DNA of 64,000 nt from Enteroscipio rubneri (GCF_002899715.1 NZ_PPEK01000007.1:1-64000); one strand, 5' to 3'; numbered from the stretch's first letter, positions 33,439 to 42,688 are shown. A program made the numbers and translations. The notes: generated from the letters alone by a model not told the origin.

Positions 33439-35805
33439 ATGGGAATTCGCATAGCGCTTGCCGGCAACCCGAACTGCGGCAAGACGACGATGTTCAACGA
33501 TCTGACCGGCGCCAGCCAGTACGTTGGCAACTGGCCGGGCGTGACCGTTGAGAAGAAGGAAGGGAAGTACACCCGCGACAAGGACGTGGTCATCACGGAC
33601 TTGCCGGGCGTGTACTCGCTGTCGCCGTACTCTCCCGAGGAGATCGTGACGCGCGACTACCTGTTGGAGGGCGGCCCCGATGTTGTCGTGAACCTCGTGG
33701 ACGCGACGAACCTCGAACGCAACCTGTACCTGACCACGCAGATCCTCGACCTGGGCGTGCCCGTCGTGGTGGCGCTCAACATGATGGACCTCGTGAAGAA
33801 GAACGGCGACAAGATCGACGTGGCCGGCTTGTCGAAGCAGCTGGGCTGCCCCGTCGTCGAGACGACGGCGCTCAGGGGGCACGGCATGGCCGAGCTCATG
33901 GAAACCGCCGTGCACGCCGCGAAGGCCGGAAAGCCCGCCGAGCCGAAGATGCCCTTCGACGCGCAGGTGGAAGAGGCCATCGAGAAGATCGAGGGCATCC
34001 TGGGCAACCGCGTGTCCTCGGCAACCGCGCGCTGGTTCGCCATCAAGCTGTTCGAAGGCGAGGAGCGCACCGTTGCCGCCATGAAGCTCAGCGATGCCGA
34101 TCTCAAGGCGGTCGAGGCGATCCGCGAAGAGGTGGAGGGCAAGCTCGACGACGACGCCGAGAGCATCATTACGTCCGAGCGCTACAACGCCATCACGCAC
34201 GTCGTCGACGAGACGATGAAGCGCTCGCGCAAGGACATGACCACCACGCAGAAGATCGACCGCGTGGTGACGAACCGCTGGCTGGGCCTGCCCATCTTCG
34301 TGGTGGTCATGGCGCTCGTGTACTACCTGGCCATCTCCGTGGGCACGGGCGTGGTCACCGACTGGGCCAACGACGGCATCTCCGGCGACGGCTTTCTGTA
34401 CACCGGCGGCGCGGCCTACGAAGAGGCCGTGGGCGCATGGGAAGAGTCCGTGGCCGCCGCCGAGGAGGCCGGTGCGAGCGAGGAGGAGCTGGCGCTGTTG
34501 GCCGAAGAGGAGCCCGACCCCTCCGACGGCTCGTACGGTCTATGGATCCCCGGTTTGGGAGCGGTGATCGGAGGTGCCCTCGAAGCGGCCGACGTCGCCC
34601 CGTGGCTCCAGAGCCTCGTGATGGACGGCATCGTCGCGGGCGTCGGCGCCGTGATCGGCTTCATCCCCCAGATGATCATCCTGTTCCTGCTGTTGGCGTT
34701 GCTCGAAGGGTGCGGCTACCTGGCGCGCGTCGCGTTCATCATGGACCGCGTGTTCCGCCGCTTCGGCCTGTCCGGCAAGAGCTTCATCCCGATGCTCGTC
34801 GCGTCCGGTTGCGGCGTGCCCGCCGTCACGGCCACGAAGACCATCGAGAACGAGAAAGATCGCCGCATGACCATCATGACGACGACGATGATCCCCTGCG
34901 GTGCGAAGATGCCCATCATCGCGCTCGTGTTCGGCGCCATCGCCGGAGGCAATACCGAGCAAACCTGGTGGATCGCGCCCGCGTTCTACTTCTTGGGCGT
35001 CATCGCCATCATCGTCTCGGGCGTCATGCTGAAGAAGACCAGGATGTTCGCCGGCCCCGCGTCGCCCTTCGTCATGGAGCTCCCAACCTATCATATGCCT
35101 ACCGTGAAGTCCGTCCTGCTGTCCACGTGGGACCGCATCAAGGGCTACATCGTCAAAGCCGGTACGATCATCTTCCTGTCCACCATCGTCATCTGGCTGC
35201 TCATGAACTTCGGCGACGCGGGCGAGGGCTTCGGTTTGCTCGACACCGAGACGGACAACTACATCCAGTACAGCCTCATGGCGGGTTTGGGCAACGCGAT
35301 CGGCTGGATCTTCGCGCCGCTCGGCTTCGGAGACTGGCAGGCCACCGTCACGTCCGTCACCGGCCTTGTGGCGAAGGAGAACGTCGTGGCCACCGTCGGC
35401 ATTCTGACCAGCCTGGGCGAGGTCGGGGAGACCGATCCTGCCATGTGGGCCGCGTTCGCCGCCCTGTTCGCGGGATCGGTGCCGGCCATCCTCGCCTTCT
35501 GCGCCTTCAACCTGCTGTGCGCGCCCTGCTTCGCCGCCATCGGTACCATCTGGCGCGAGATGGGCAACGCGAAATGGACCTGGTTCACCATCGGCTACAT
35601 GACCGTCTTCGCATGGTGCATCGGGCTGATGTTCTACCAGTTCGGCGGCCTCATCACCGGCGAGCTGACGTTCAACCTGTGGACCGGCGTTGCGGTCGTG
35701 GTGCTGGCCGGCATGCTGTTCCAGATCTTCCGGCCCATGCCCGCCTTCGACAAGAAGAAGGGCGAGGTCGCAGGCAAGCTTGAAGCAGAGGGCGGCGTCG
35801 CGTAA
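33439..35805 (+). CDS. feoB: Ferrous iron transporter FeoB
   Basis: A 788-residue protein with a G domain at the N-terminus (Walker [10 protein letters not shown] at 9-17, switch [29 protein letters not shown]) and helical linker to about residue 265, then the membrane domain with two Gate regions ([33 protein letters not shown]). A loop of about 50 acidic residues between the first two helices ([18 protein letters not shown]) is longer than usual. The ATG at 33439 has AAAGG six bases before, better than the ATG at 33424. Confidence 0.95.
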   Translation: MGIRIALAGNPNCGKTTMFNDLTGASQYVGNWPGVTVEKKEGKYTRDKDVVITDLPGVYSLSPYSPEEIVTRDYLLEGGPDVVVNLVDATNLERNLYLTTQILDLGVPVVVALNMMDLVKKNGDKIDVAGLSKQLGCPVVETTALRGHGMAELMETAVHAAKAGKPAEPKMPFDAQVEEAIEKIEGILGNRVSSATARWFAIKLFEGEERTVAAMKLSDADLKAVEAIREEVEGKLDDDAESIITSERYNAITHVVDETMKRSRKDMTTTQKIDRVVTNRWLGLPIFVVVMALVYYLAISVGTGVVTDWANDGISGDGFLYTGGAAYEEAVGAWEESVAAAEEAGASEEELALLAEEEPDPSDGSYGLWIPGLGAVIGGALEAADVAPWLQSLVMDGIVAGVGAVIGFIPQMIILFLLLALLEGCGYLARVAFIMDRVFRRFGLSGKSFIPMLVASGCGVPAVTATKTIENEKDRRMTIMTTTMIPCGAKMPIIALVFGAIAGGNTEQTWWIAPAFYFLGVIAIIVSGVMLKKTRMFAGPASPFVMELPTYHMPTVKSVLLSTWDRIKGYIVKAGTIIFLSTIVIWLLMNFGDAGEGFGLLDTETDNYIQYSLMAGLGNAIGWIFAPLGFGDWQATVTSVTGLVAKENVVATVGILTSLGEVGETDPAMWAAFAALFAGSVPAILAFCAFNLLCAPCFAAIGTIWREMGNAKWTWFTIGYMTVFAWCIGLMFYQFGGLITGELTFNLWTGVAVVVLAGMLFQIFRPMPAFDKKKGEVAGKLEAEGGVA

Positions 35806-35872
35806 GCGGCGCGACAGAGGTTGCTCGGGGGAGGGGGATCCCTCGGACCCTACTCGCAAGAAAGGAGTCGAG

Positions 35873-36103
35873 ATGCTCGGTTTGGAATTCACCCCGTCCA
35901 CGGTGGTCGTCGGACTCGTCGTGCTGGCGCTCGCGTTCCTCGCGATTCGACGCCTGGTGCGCAACGGCCCGTGCGATTGCCACAAGGGGGATGACATGCA
36001 CGGCGGATGCGCCGGCGGATGCGCGGGCTGCTCCGGCTGCGGTGCCGCCGACCGCATGGTGGCCGACATGCAGAAGCGCGCCGCGGCCGAGCCTCGCCGC
36101 TAA
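35873..36103 (+). CDS. FeoB-associated Cys-rich membrane protein
   Basis: A 76-residue protein with one N-terminal membrane helix (STVVVGLVVLALAFLAI) and a short cytoplasmic tail containing CDC, GGCAGGCAGCSGC. It matches the small FeoB-associated Cys-rich family that follows feoB in many anaerobes, where it is thought to bind iron or an Fe-S cluster. AAAGGAG precedes the ATG at 35873. Confidence 0.85.
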   Translation: MLGLEFTPSTVVVGLVVLALAFLAIRRLVRNGPCDCHKGDDMHGGCAGGCAGCSGCGAADRMVADMQKRAAAEPRR

Positions 36104-36137
36104 GCGTCGCGCAACCACACAACGATCAGCGAACGGA

Positions 36138-36153
36138 TGTTTCACGTGAAACA
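36138..36153. promoter_or_regulatory. parS centromere-like site (exact consensus)
   Basis: A second exact TGTTTCACGTGAAACA, 3.2 kb from the first, directly after the FeoB-associated gene. Its palindrome also extends outward (ACGGA before, TCCGT after) with different bases from the other sites. Confidence 0.88.
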
Positions 36154-36186
36154 TCCGTTTCGCCGCTTCCGGGGGCGGGCGAGAAT

Positions 36187-36343
36187 GGCAAGAAATCGCC
36201 GGATTTGGCAGATCGGTCGCGCGCTGCGGGTGTGCCGGCCTGCCTTCTTTTGTTTAGCTTCTGGTTGCAGCGAGGCCCTGCCCGGCGGGCGCGCTCCGCG
36301 CCCGCCGGAAGCGGCGCCGTTTCGAATTCGGCGATTTCTTGCC
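36187..36343. repeat. Long-range inverted repeat with internal hairpin
   Basis: GGCAAGAAATCGCCG (36187-36201) has a perfect inverted copy at 36329-36343. Between them CCGGCGGGCGCG (36282-36293) pairs with its complement at 36297-36308 around a CTC loop. The whole block is non-coding and flanked by parS and the dtxR operator. It could be a miniature mobile element or a structured RNA; no family was recognised. Confidence 0.65.
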
Positions 36344-36523
36344 GTTTCGACGAAAGGCTGCATGGAGGGCGCCTCGTGGGCGCGGGTGATCCGCGCTGTG
36401 CCAGGCAACGGCTCGGCTGTGCTCGCGCCTTGAGCGCTCGTGGGCGTGCGTGATTCCCGCCGATCCGTCTCGTCTGTGTGGAGAGATTGTAAACCTCAGT
36501 AAACTCCCATTGCAGTCACATAT

Positions 36524-36543
36524 AAGTTGACCTAAACTAACAA
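36524..36543 (+). promoter_or_regulatory. Candidate iron-regulator operator upstream of the DtxR-family gene
   Basis: GTTG (36526-36529) and TAAC (36538-36541) are separated by 8 bp, related to the operators before feoA1 and feoB. It lies about 210 bp before the gene at 36752; a second promoter-like TG-G-TACCAT (36721-36726) is nearer. The stretch 36544-36720 shows nothing else. Confidence 0.45.
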
Positions 36544-36751
36544 ATGTCAGGTAGGGCAAAGGAATCGAGTCCTCAGACATTTTTTATCACCAACACGGTG
36601 GTGGAGACTCCTCTCGTCTGGTCGTCCATCACACTGCGGCCAGCGAGGCCTCCCCCTTCCTCGCTGGCTCTTCCTTTCCCTCCGTACGGGCGCTCGATTT
36701 CGTCGGACCTTGTCGTGTGGTACCATGTGACGACGAACCGAAGGAGGCCCC

Positions 36752-37132
36752 GTGGAGAAGATGTCCAAGTCGCATGAGGACTATCTCGAAGCAATCGTCA
36801 TGCTGGGCGGCACGACGGAGGCGTCGGTGAGGTCTGTCGACGTCGCAACGAAACTCGGCGTGTCGAAGGCCTCGGTGAACAAGGCCATCGCCTCGCTGAA
36901 GGAGAAGGGCCTTGCGGACCAGCCTTATTATGGCGATATAACACTCACCGACGAGGGGTACGACTATGGGGTGTCCATTTTGGATCGACATCACCTGCTG
37001 TTCGCGTTCCTTACCAAGGCCCTCGGAATCCCCGCTGAGCGTGCTGAAGAAGAGGCCTGCCTCATGGAGCATGCAATCAGTGATGACTCTTTTGCAAAGT
37101 GGAGCGCTTACGTCAAGAAGCTCGACTTGTAG
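36752..37132 (+). CDS. DtxR/MntR-family metal-dependent regulator
   Basis: A 126-residue protein with the N-terminal winged helix (KSHEDYLEAIVMLGG, VATKLGVSKASVNKAIASLKEKGL) and metal-binding dimerisation domain (HHLLFAFLTKALGIP, EEEACLMEHAISDD). It lacks the C-terminal SH3 domain of DtxR and is thus like MntR/TroR in size. GTG start at 36752 with AAGGAGG four bases before. Neighbouring feo genes and shared operators suggest that it senses ferrous iron, though manganese cannot be excluded. Confidence 0.88.
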   Translation: MEKMSKSHEDYLEAIVMLGGTTEASVRSVDVATKLGVSKASVNKAIASLKEKGLADQPYYGDITLTDEGYDYGVSILDRHHLLFAFLTKALGIPAERAEEEACLMEHAISDDSFAKWSAYVKKLDL

Positions 37133-37363
37133 CATTGTCGCGGGCTCAGCGCGGTCTTATGCGGCAAGGCGCGTGCTGGTGCGCGGTGTATGCAAAGTAC
37201 CGATGGTTATCGATTCGGTTATCGCCTGGTTTCGAAGGAGCGCAGATATGTTGCAGGCTTCTGCATCGGTGGCAGAATCATGCTCAGTGTGCTATGCTGC
37301 ACCGAGCTTCCGGCATTACACACACCAGTAACGAACCACGATGCATAAAGGAGCGCATTCCGT

Positions 37364-38440
37364 TTGGCTAAACAGACGAATATTCTCTCGTTCGATGAGG
37401 TAAGGCAAGGCGTGCGCACACGTCCGAACTCGGAGCATGCTTCAAGCGCCCGTTCCTCGTATCGCCAAGAGAACCGCTCGCAACGCCCCGCATCTTTGGT
37501 TTCCACAACTTCTCGAGAGCGGGTCGGCGCCTTTTCCGGCTTGACGCCCGCCGCTTCTCGCCCGACCGCGACCTCTCGCCGTTTCGCATCCGACGCGTTT
37601 CCCGACACGACCGCCGCTTCGTCTTTTGGGAGTCGCGCTGTGCGTGCCGAAGCATCCGTTGCCGATCGGTATGGATTCCCATCGGATCGTGGAGCAAAAG
37701 CCGGTCGTGGTACGTCGGCTGGCCGCGGTATCGGAGACGCGCGTCGTGCCCGGAGCGGCACAGAGACGCGCCGGGCAGACGAGGGTTGCGACGACGATCC
37801 TGTGCAGAATGATTCCATTCGGCGCAAAGAGTCGCGTCTTGCCTCCCTGAAGCGCTCCCGCGCGAAGAACAAAGCCGGCCGCGCATATTCGAAGCAGTTC
37901 GGCGATACGGAGTCATCGGCTTCCCAAGGGGGACCGCGGGCTGCGGTATACAAGGGAGAAATGGGCGCGAAGCACCGGCAGGCAGCTCGCATGCAGGACA
38001 AAACCTCGACGCGCGCGGCGAAGCGCGGTTCGAAGGCGGCCTCCAGCCCGTCATCCGCTTCTGCACCTAAGTTCATAGCAAGCATGACGGTAGTCGTCTG
38101 CCTTGCGCTGTCGTGCTTGTTTTTGTATCCGTCAGTACAGCAGTATTACCAATCGGTGCGCGAACGTGATCGCCTTGCGGCCGAATATGCCGCCCTTGTG
38201 GAGCGCAACAATGCGATCCAGGGAGAGGTGTCCTCTTTGCAAACCGATGCAGGCATAGAGAATGCGGCTCACGATCAGCTGGGCTGGATCAAGGAAGGCG
38301 AGCAGACGGCCAAGGTATCGGGCCTCTCGTCTTCCGAAGAGAAGAGCGCGTCCGTGCACGCTAATATTGTATCGGGTAGCATAGCGGCGCCAGAAACCTG
38401 GTATTCGCCGATTCTCGATCCGCTGTTTGGCGTCGAGTAG
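37364..38440 (+). CDS. DivIC/FtsB-like septum formation initiator with long basic N-terminus
   Basis: A 358-residue protein. Residues 1-230 are Ser/Arg/Ala-rich and probably disordered. One membrane helix follows (MTVVVCLALSCLFLYPSV) and then a coiled coil with heptads (YYQSVRERDRLAAEYAALVERNNAIQ) ending at LGWIKEGE, the DivIC/FtsB pattern. It should be part of the divisome. The start is a TTG at 37364 with AAAGGAG ten bases before. The cytoplasmic extension is far longer than in usual DivIC proteins. Confidence 0.8.
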   Translation: MAKQTNILSFDEVRQGVRTRPNSEHASSARSSYRQENRSQRPASLVSTTSRERVGAFSGLTPAASRPTATSRRFASDAFPDTTAASSFGSRAVRAEASVADRYGFPSDRGAKAGRGTSAGRGIGDARRARSGTETRRADEGCDDDPVQNDSIRRKESRLASLKRSRAKNKAGRAYSKQFGDTESSASQGGPRAAVYKGEMGAKHRQAARMQDKTSTRAAKRGSKAASSPSSASAPKFIASMTVVVCLALSCLFLYPSVQQYYQSVRERDRLAAEYAALVERNNAIQGEVSSLQTDAGIENAAHDQLGWIKEGEQTAKVSGLSSSEEKSASVHANIVSGSIAAPETWYSPILDPLFGVE

Positions 38441-38448
38441 GGGGGCCG

Positions 38449-39477
38449 ATGATCCCGAACGGCAGGTGTGGAACAGCGATGAGCGCGCCGGGCCGCTACG
38501 CCGCTATCGATATTGGCACGGTCACATGCCGCATGCTCGTGGCCGACATCGATGAGCGGGGACGGCTGACCGAACTTGACAGAGAATATGCGATCACGAA
38601 TCTGGGTGAGGGCGTCGACGCTTCGGGCGTGCTTCGTCCAGAGGCGATGAGGCGCGTTGTCGATGCGATTGTGCGATTCCAAGAGGTGCTTGCAGCATAT
38701 AAGGCTCCTGACGCTCCGGACGTGCGGGTGACCGCTGTGGCCACGTCGGCCGCGCGCGATGCGGACAACTCCGAAGAATTCGGTGCGCTGCTGCGCGACG
38801 CCGGTATTGAACTTACGGTGATCCCCGGTGAGCGCGAGGCGGCGCTGTCCTTCGCCGGCGCTTCATGCGAGTTTGGCGGCGAACGGCTGATCGTGGTCGA
38901 CATAGGCGGCGGCTCCACCGAGGTCATCGTGGGAACGGCGGGCTGCGAGCCGGATCGCATGCATTCGTTCGACATCGGATGCCGTAGGGTGACCGAGAAG
39001 TTTCTCGCATCCGATCCCCCGAGCAAGGATGAACTCGCCGCCGCTCGTTCATGGATAGCGAAGGGCATGCATCCGTTCTTTGAGAGGCTGCGCGTTGCAG
39101 ACCATGTGCCAAATCGGCTGGTTGCAGTTGCTGGGACGGCAACCACGGTGGTGTCCGTCCACGAGCACATGAAGGTGTACGACGCAACGCGCGTTCACAA
39201 GGCGATCGTTGCGCGCCCGATGCTCGATAGCGTGTATGACGAGCTTCGCTGCGCGCCGCTGGCGGAACGCCAAAAGATCGTGGGTCTCGATCCCGGTCGT
39301 GCGCCGGTGATCGTGGCAGGTATGATCATCCTGCAAACCGTGCTCGATCTTGCCGGATTCGATTCATTCACCGTGAGCGAGACGGACATTCTCCACGGCA
39401 TTGTCTTGCGGGAGGCGGAAAGGGAGCAGGCGCGCACGTCAAAGATTGCAGCGTCGTCCGATGACGTGCTACCATGA
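38449..39477 (+). CDS. Ppx/GppA family exopolyphosphatase/pppGpp phosphatase
   Basis: A 342-residue ASKHA-fold phosphatase. Conserved parts: YAAIDIGTVTCRMLVADI (phosphate-1 loop), VTAVATSAARDADN, VDIGGGSTEVIVG (phosphate-2) and LVAVAGTATTVVSV. Length fits the short one-domain actinobacterial Ppx forms. Substrates could be polyphosphate or pppGpp. ATG at 38449 follows a G-run; an alternative ATG at 38479 is equally plausible. Confidence 0.88.
   Translation: MIPNGRCGTAMSAPGRYAAIDIGTVTCRMLVADIDERGRLTELDREYAITNLGEGVDASGVLRPEAMRRVVDAIVRFQEVLAAYKAPDAPDVRVTAVATSAARDADNSEEFGALLRDAGIELTVIPGEREAALSFAGASCEFGGERLIVVDIGGGSTEVIVGTAGCEPDRMHSFDIGCRRVTEKFLASDPPSKDELAAARSWIAKGMHPFFERLRVADHVPNRLVAVAGTATTVVSVHEHMKVYDATRVHKAIVARPMLDSVYDELRCAPLAERQKIVGLDPGRAPVIVAGMIILQTVLDLAGFDSFTVSETDILHGIVLREAEREQARTSKIAASSDDVLP
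39446..39475 (+). promoter_or_regulatory. Promoter of tRNA-Leu
   Basis: TTGCAG (39446-39451) and TG-C-TACCAT (hexamer 39470-39475) are separated by 18 bp. Transcription would begin near 39482, about 30 bases before the mature tRNA. Confidence 0.6.
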
Positions 39478-39510
39478 TTCCGGTCGCCGTTCAGCGAATC
39501 CGAACATCCT

Positions 39511-39595
39511 GGGGGCGTGGCGGAATTGGCATACGCAGGGGACTTAAAATCCTCCGCCGCAAGGCTTGCGGGTTCGAGTCCCGCCGCCCCTACCA
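39511..39595 (+). tRNA. tRNA-Leu (UAA anticodon)
   Basis: A long-variable-arm tRNA: acceptor GGGGGCG/CGCCCCT (first pair G-U), D arm GGCGGAATTGGCATACGC, anticodon loop CTTAAAA (anticodon TAA), T loop TTCGAGT, ending in encoded CCA (39593-39595). It reads leucine UUA and UUG codons. Confidence 0.95.
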
Positions 39596-39735
39596 TATTG
39601 GATTGTTTGCGAATACCGAACCTTGCCTCGGGATGTCCCAATGAGGTTCAAAAATAACGCAGCCCTGGGCGATATGCGGGAATAACGGAAAAATGCGCCG
39701 CTCGTGAAGCCGGTTCAAGTCGACTGCGGGCATTG

Positions 39736-39744
39736 TGATACCAT
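39736..39744 (+). promoter_or_regulatory. Extended -10 promoter of the polyprenyl synthase gene
   Basis: TG-A-TACCAT (hexamer 39739-39744) lies about 40 bp before the start codon at 39785. The match to an extended -10 is good; no clear -35. Confidence 0.5.
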
Positions 39745-39784
39745 GACCAACGGCCGTGCAGACGAACCCGTGTAGAGAAGAGCC

Positions 39785-40834
39785 ATGGACAACATCAACG
39801 AGATCATCGCAGCTGTTAAAGAGCCTCCTGAATCATTCGAAGAGTACTTGTCGCTATACGCTGATCGCGTGGGCGATCTGGTGAATTCGTTCATCCCGAA
39901 AGGCTCTCATCCCGATATGGATCGCTATCTGTACGATCCTCTTGTCGCGTACAGCAGAAACGGCGGAAAGCGTCATCGTCCGCTCATCTGCTTTGCCGCG
40001 TGCCTTGCGGTCGGCGGCGACATGGAACGCGCTACGAGCGCTGCATCCGCTATCGAGCATTTCCATACGGCAGCTCTCATCCACGACGATATCGCTGACG
40101 AGGCCGAGCTGCGTCGCGGCGAGCCGTGCATGCACCTCACCGAAGGGGTGGGCCTTGCCATCAATGCCGGAGATCTGGCGCTATCGCTTGTGAACGGGAC
40201 GGTCGTATCGGATACGGGACTCGATGATGCGACGAAAGTGCGCGTCATTACCGAGCTCATCGACATGACGCGTCGCACAATCGAAGGCCAGGCGCTCGAC
40301 ATCGGTTGGGCGCGCGACAGCCGTTACGATATCACGCCCGAGGACTACCTCGTCATGGCCACGCATAAAACGGCTCATTACTCCGGTGCCGTGCCGCTCG
40401 CCATTGGCGCCATCATAGGTGGCGGAACCGAGGCTGAGATTGAGGCGCTGCGCAACTATGGCTTGGACACGGGCCTGGCGTTCCAGATCCAAGACGACCT
40501 TCTGAATTTGATCGGCAGCGAAGAGTCCACGAAGAAGGATTTCCGTAACGATATCACGGAGGGCAAGCGCACGCTTATGGTGGTGCACGCGCTTCAGCAT
40601 TCCGATGAGCGCGATCGCCTTATCGAGATCCTCTCGTCGAAAGAGAAAGACCAAAGAGTGCTCGCCGATGCTGTTGCTATCATGGAGGCATCAGGCAGCA
40701 TCGACTATGCGCGCAGCTATGCCGAGAACCTTACGAGCATTGCAAAGAATCGCCTGATCGACATGGTGCGCCCCTCCGCTTCGCGCGATCTTCTGGTGAG
40801 CATGGCCGATTGGTTCGTGAACCGGTTGAAGTGA
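39785..40834 (+). CDS. Trans-polyprenyl diphosphate synthase
   Basis: A 349-residue isoprenoid synthase. The substrate-binding GGKRHRPLICF is followed by the first Asp-rich motif HDDIADEAELRRG, MTRRTIEGQALDIGW and the second Asp-rich motif FQIQDDLLNLIG. The enzyme condenses isopentenyl diphosphate units, probably to make a long-chain prenyl diphosphate for menaquinone or undecaprenyl-type lipids; product length cannot be told. Leader about 40 nt after the -10 at 39739. Confidence 0.92.
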   Translation: MDNINEIIAAVKEPPESFEEYLSLYADRVGDLVNSFIPKGSHPDMDRYLYDPLVAYSRNGGKRHRPLICFAACLAVGGDMERATSAASAIEHFHTAALIHDDIADEAELRRGEPCMHLTEGVGLAINAGDLALSLVNGTVVSDTGLDDATKVRVITELIDMTRRTIEGQALDIGWARDSRYDITPEDYLVMATHKTAHYSGAVPLAIGAIIGGGTEAEIEALRNYGLDTGLAFQIQDDLLNLIGSEESTKKDFRNDITEGKRTLMVVHALQHSDERDRLIEILSSKEKDQRVLADAVAIMEASGSIDYARSYAENLTSIAKNRLIDMVRPSASRDLLVSMADWFVNRLK

Positions 40835-40971
40835 TTCTGAGCGTTGCCGCGCGTCTTTCACGTTGCAGGACGGCCGATGCGACATGGGGGAATCTGAGGC
40901 AGCTTCAATAGTCGCTCTGTTGCTTTGGTGGAAGCGCCGTCCCGGTACAGGGCGGCGCTTTCTTTCTGCGG

Positions 40972-40984
40972 TACCATGACGACT
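40972..40984 (+). promoter_or_regulatory. -10 element next to the start codon, possible leaderless promoter
   Basis: TACCAT (40972-40977) ends seven bases before the ATG at 40985 and overlaps an upstream in-frame ATG at 40976. Initiation would fall at the second ATG, which has no ribosome binding site. Confidence 0.4.
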
Positions 40985-41881
40985 ATGGAAACCATTAAGC
41001 GACATGATACAGGTCCTGCGGTCGAGGACGTGCAGCAGCGCCTCGCGATCGTCGGCCTCCTCGACGAAGACGAGGTCGACGGCGTATTCGGCGAGCGAAC
41101 GGCGTCCGCCGTATGGGCGTTTTGCGAGCATGCGTGCCTGCCCGTTTCGGACGAGGTCACGGACAAGGTGTGGTCCGCTCTGGTAGATGCATCCTTTCAA
41201 CTGGGCGACCGCACGTTATATCTGCGAATGCCCCACTTTCATGGCCAGGATGTGCTCGAGCTGCAAGGTGCCCTCGGTGCGCTCGGATTCGCGTGCGGTG
41301 AGACCGACGGTATTTTTGGTGCTTTCACCGAGCTGGCTCTTCGCAAGTTCCAGCTGAATCTCGGCCTTCCGTCCGACGGTATCGCCGGCGCCTATACCTA
41401 CGCGGCGCTTCGCAACCTGCATCATTCCTGGGAGGGCAAGGAAGCTGTGCACGGCTCGAGCCACCTGGGCTTCGCCCGAGCTGCCGACGTGCTTGAGCGC
41501 AACGCCTTGTGCCTGTTCGGAACAAAGGAATTCACGCGCAGCGTGGCTTCTCGCATGTCGAATCTCGCGCTGGCCACAAGCCCTGCATCCAAGATTGTAA
41601 GCGCAGATTCTCTGTTGGTGGCGCCCGATAGCTCCATGCTGCTCGTTCATATCGTCCTGCCTGATGAGAATACGGCTCCGAGCGTCCCGCGGGTCAGCTA
41701 CGAAGGCGAGGAGACGTTGGCTTTGCGGCTGGAGACGGCTATCGGCGTCGCTGAAGAGTCGGCCCCGTCGCGGATTGCCGTTGAGCTGACGGGCACCGCA
41801 TGGGGAGACGCCGGCGAAGGACGTTCGGCGCAGCATTTCGCCATCACGTTGCTCGATGCGCTCTGTTCAGCCCTTTCCTAG
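40985..41881 (+). CDS. Protein with two peptidoglycan-binding domains
   Basis: About 298 residues. Two PG_binding_1-like repeats: VEDVQQRLAIVGLLDEDEVDGVFGERT (about 9-50) and VLELQGALGALGFACGETDGIFGAFTE (about 80-135). The C-terminal 150 residues contain VSADSLLVAPDSSMLLVHIVLP and resemble an amidase_3-like fold weakly, but no zinc ligands were recognised. There is no signal peptide, which is odd for a wall-binding protein. Confidence 0.72.
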   Translation: METIKRHDTGPAVEDVQQRLAIVGLLDEDEVDGVFGERTASAVWAFCEHACLPVSDEVTDKVWSALVDASFQLGDRTLYLRMPHFHGQDVLELQGALGALGFACGETDGIFGAFTELALRKFQLNLGLPSDGIAGAYTYAALRNLHHSWEGKEAVHGSSHLGFARAADVLERNALCLFGTKEFTRSVASRMSNLALATSPASKIVSADSLLVAPDSSMLLVHIVLPDENTAPSVPRVSYEGEETLALRLETAIGVAEESAPSRIAVELTGTAWGDAGEGRSAQHFAITLLDALCSALS

Positions 41882-42120
41882 CTAGAAGGCCTCGCTTAGA
41901 CGACTGCGTCTGGAGAACTCAATAAACCCGGACATGTTTCTACGCCAGATGGTGTATTTGCATGTCGGTTCGATGACGGGGCCGCATCGGTTCGCGCATG
42001 CCCCGTATACTGGCGCTACCAGGACGCTGCGAACCTATACGGTGCATTCATCTGACTGTCGGCCTTGAGACGACAGGACGGTTCGATGGTAACGACAGGC
42101 GAAAAGAAAGCAGGTGCGTC

Positions 42121-42600
42121 ATGACCGACGAGCAGAACAATCAGCAGCCTTTACAACCGACGCCTCCCGAAGCGGCTCCCCAGCAGCAGGCTGGTGCGTC
42201 GGTTCCCGATTCGGCCGGGTCGCAGATGCCAGCGTACCAGCAGGCAGCGCCGTACCAGCAGCCTCCGATGAACCAGCACGTGCCGCCGCAGCCGATGTAC
42301 GGAGCCCCGCAGCCCCAGCCCGTATACGCTCCCGCTCCGCTCATGCAGCTGACGGGGGGCATGAAGTTTGCCTGGCTCGTGGTGGGCGCCCTCATGGGCA
42401 TCCCAGGCATCATCATCGCCTGGCTTGTGAACGTCGACAAGATGCCGCAGGTGAAAAGCGACGCGCTCAAGTTCGCCATCATCGGCTTCGTGATTTGGAT
42501 TGTGATCGGCCTTTTGATCGGCTTGGCTATCGGCGGCATGATCTCTGCGGTTGCAGCAAGCGTCATGGGATACGGTGGTTACGGCCACGGCTACTACTAG
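42121..42600 (+). CDS. Small membrane protein with Pro/Gln-rich N-terminus
   Basis: A 159-residue protein. Residues 1-75 are a Pro/Gln/Tyr-rich low-complexity tail (TDEQNNQQPLQPTPPEAA, PYQQPP, PQPQPVYAPAP), followed by two membrane helices (FAWLVVGALMGIPGIIIAWLV and FAIIGFVIWIVIGLLIGLAI) and a Gly/Tyr end YGGYGHGYY. Such proteins are common in Actinobacteria; function unknown. A TATACT at about 42006 is a possible -10. No ribosome site near consensus beyond AAAGAAAGCAGG. Confidence 0.7.
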   Translation: MTDEQNNQQPLQPTPPEAAPQQQAGASVPDSAGSQMPAYQQAAPYQQPPMNQHVPPQPMYGAPQPQPVYAPAPLMQLTGGMKFAWLVVGALMGIPGIIIAWLVNVDKMPQVKSDALKFAIIGFVIWIVIGLLIGLAIGGMISAVAASVMGYGGYGHGYY

Positions 42601-42643
42601 GATGCGCGCTGTGCGACCGCAATCTGGAAAATCGCTTCTCTTT

Positions 42644-42670
42644 GAAGAGCCCCGCGGGGCTCTTCTTCTT
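42644..42670 (+). terminator. Rho-independent terminator before leuC
   Basis: A perfect 22-nt palindrome from GAAGAGCCCC to GGGGCTCTTC (42644-42665) is followed by TTCTT. It ends the transcript of the small membrane protein gene. Confidence 0.8.
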
Positions 42671-42688
42671 GTGCGCAAAAGCCAGTGG

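Noticed and set aside
36137-36433. Open frame beginning MFHVKH after the FeoB-associated gene
   Set aside because: The apparent start is the parS palindrome and the frame crosses a large inverted repeat; coding is unlikely.
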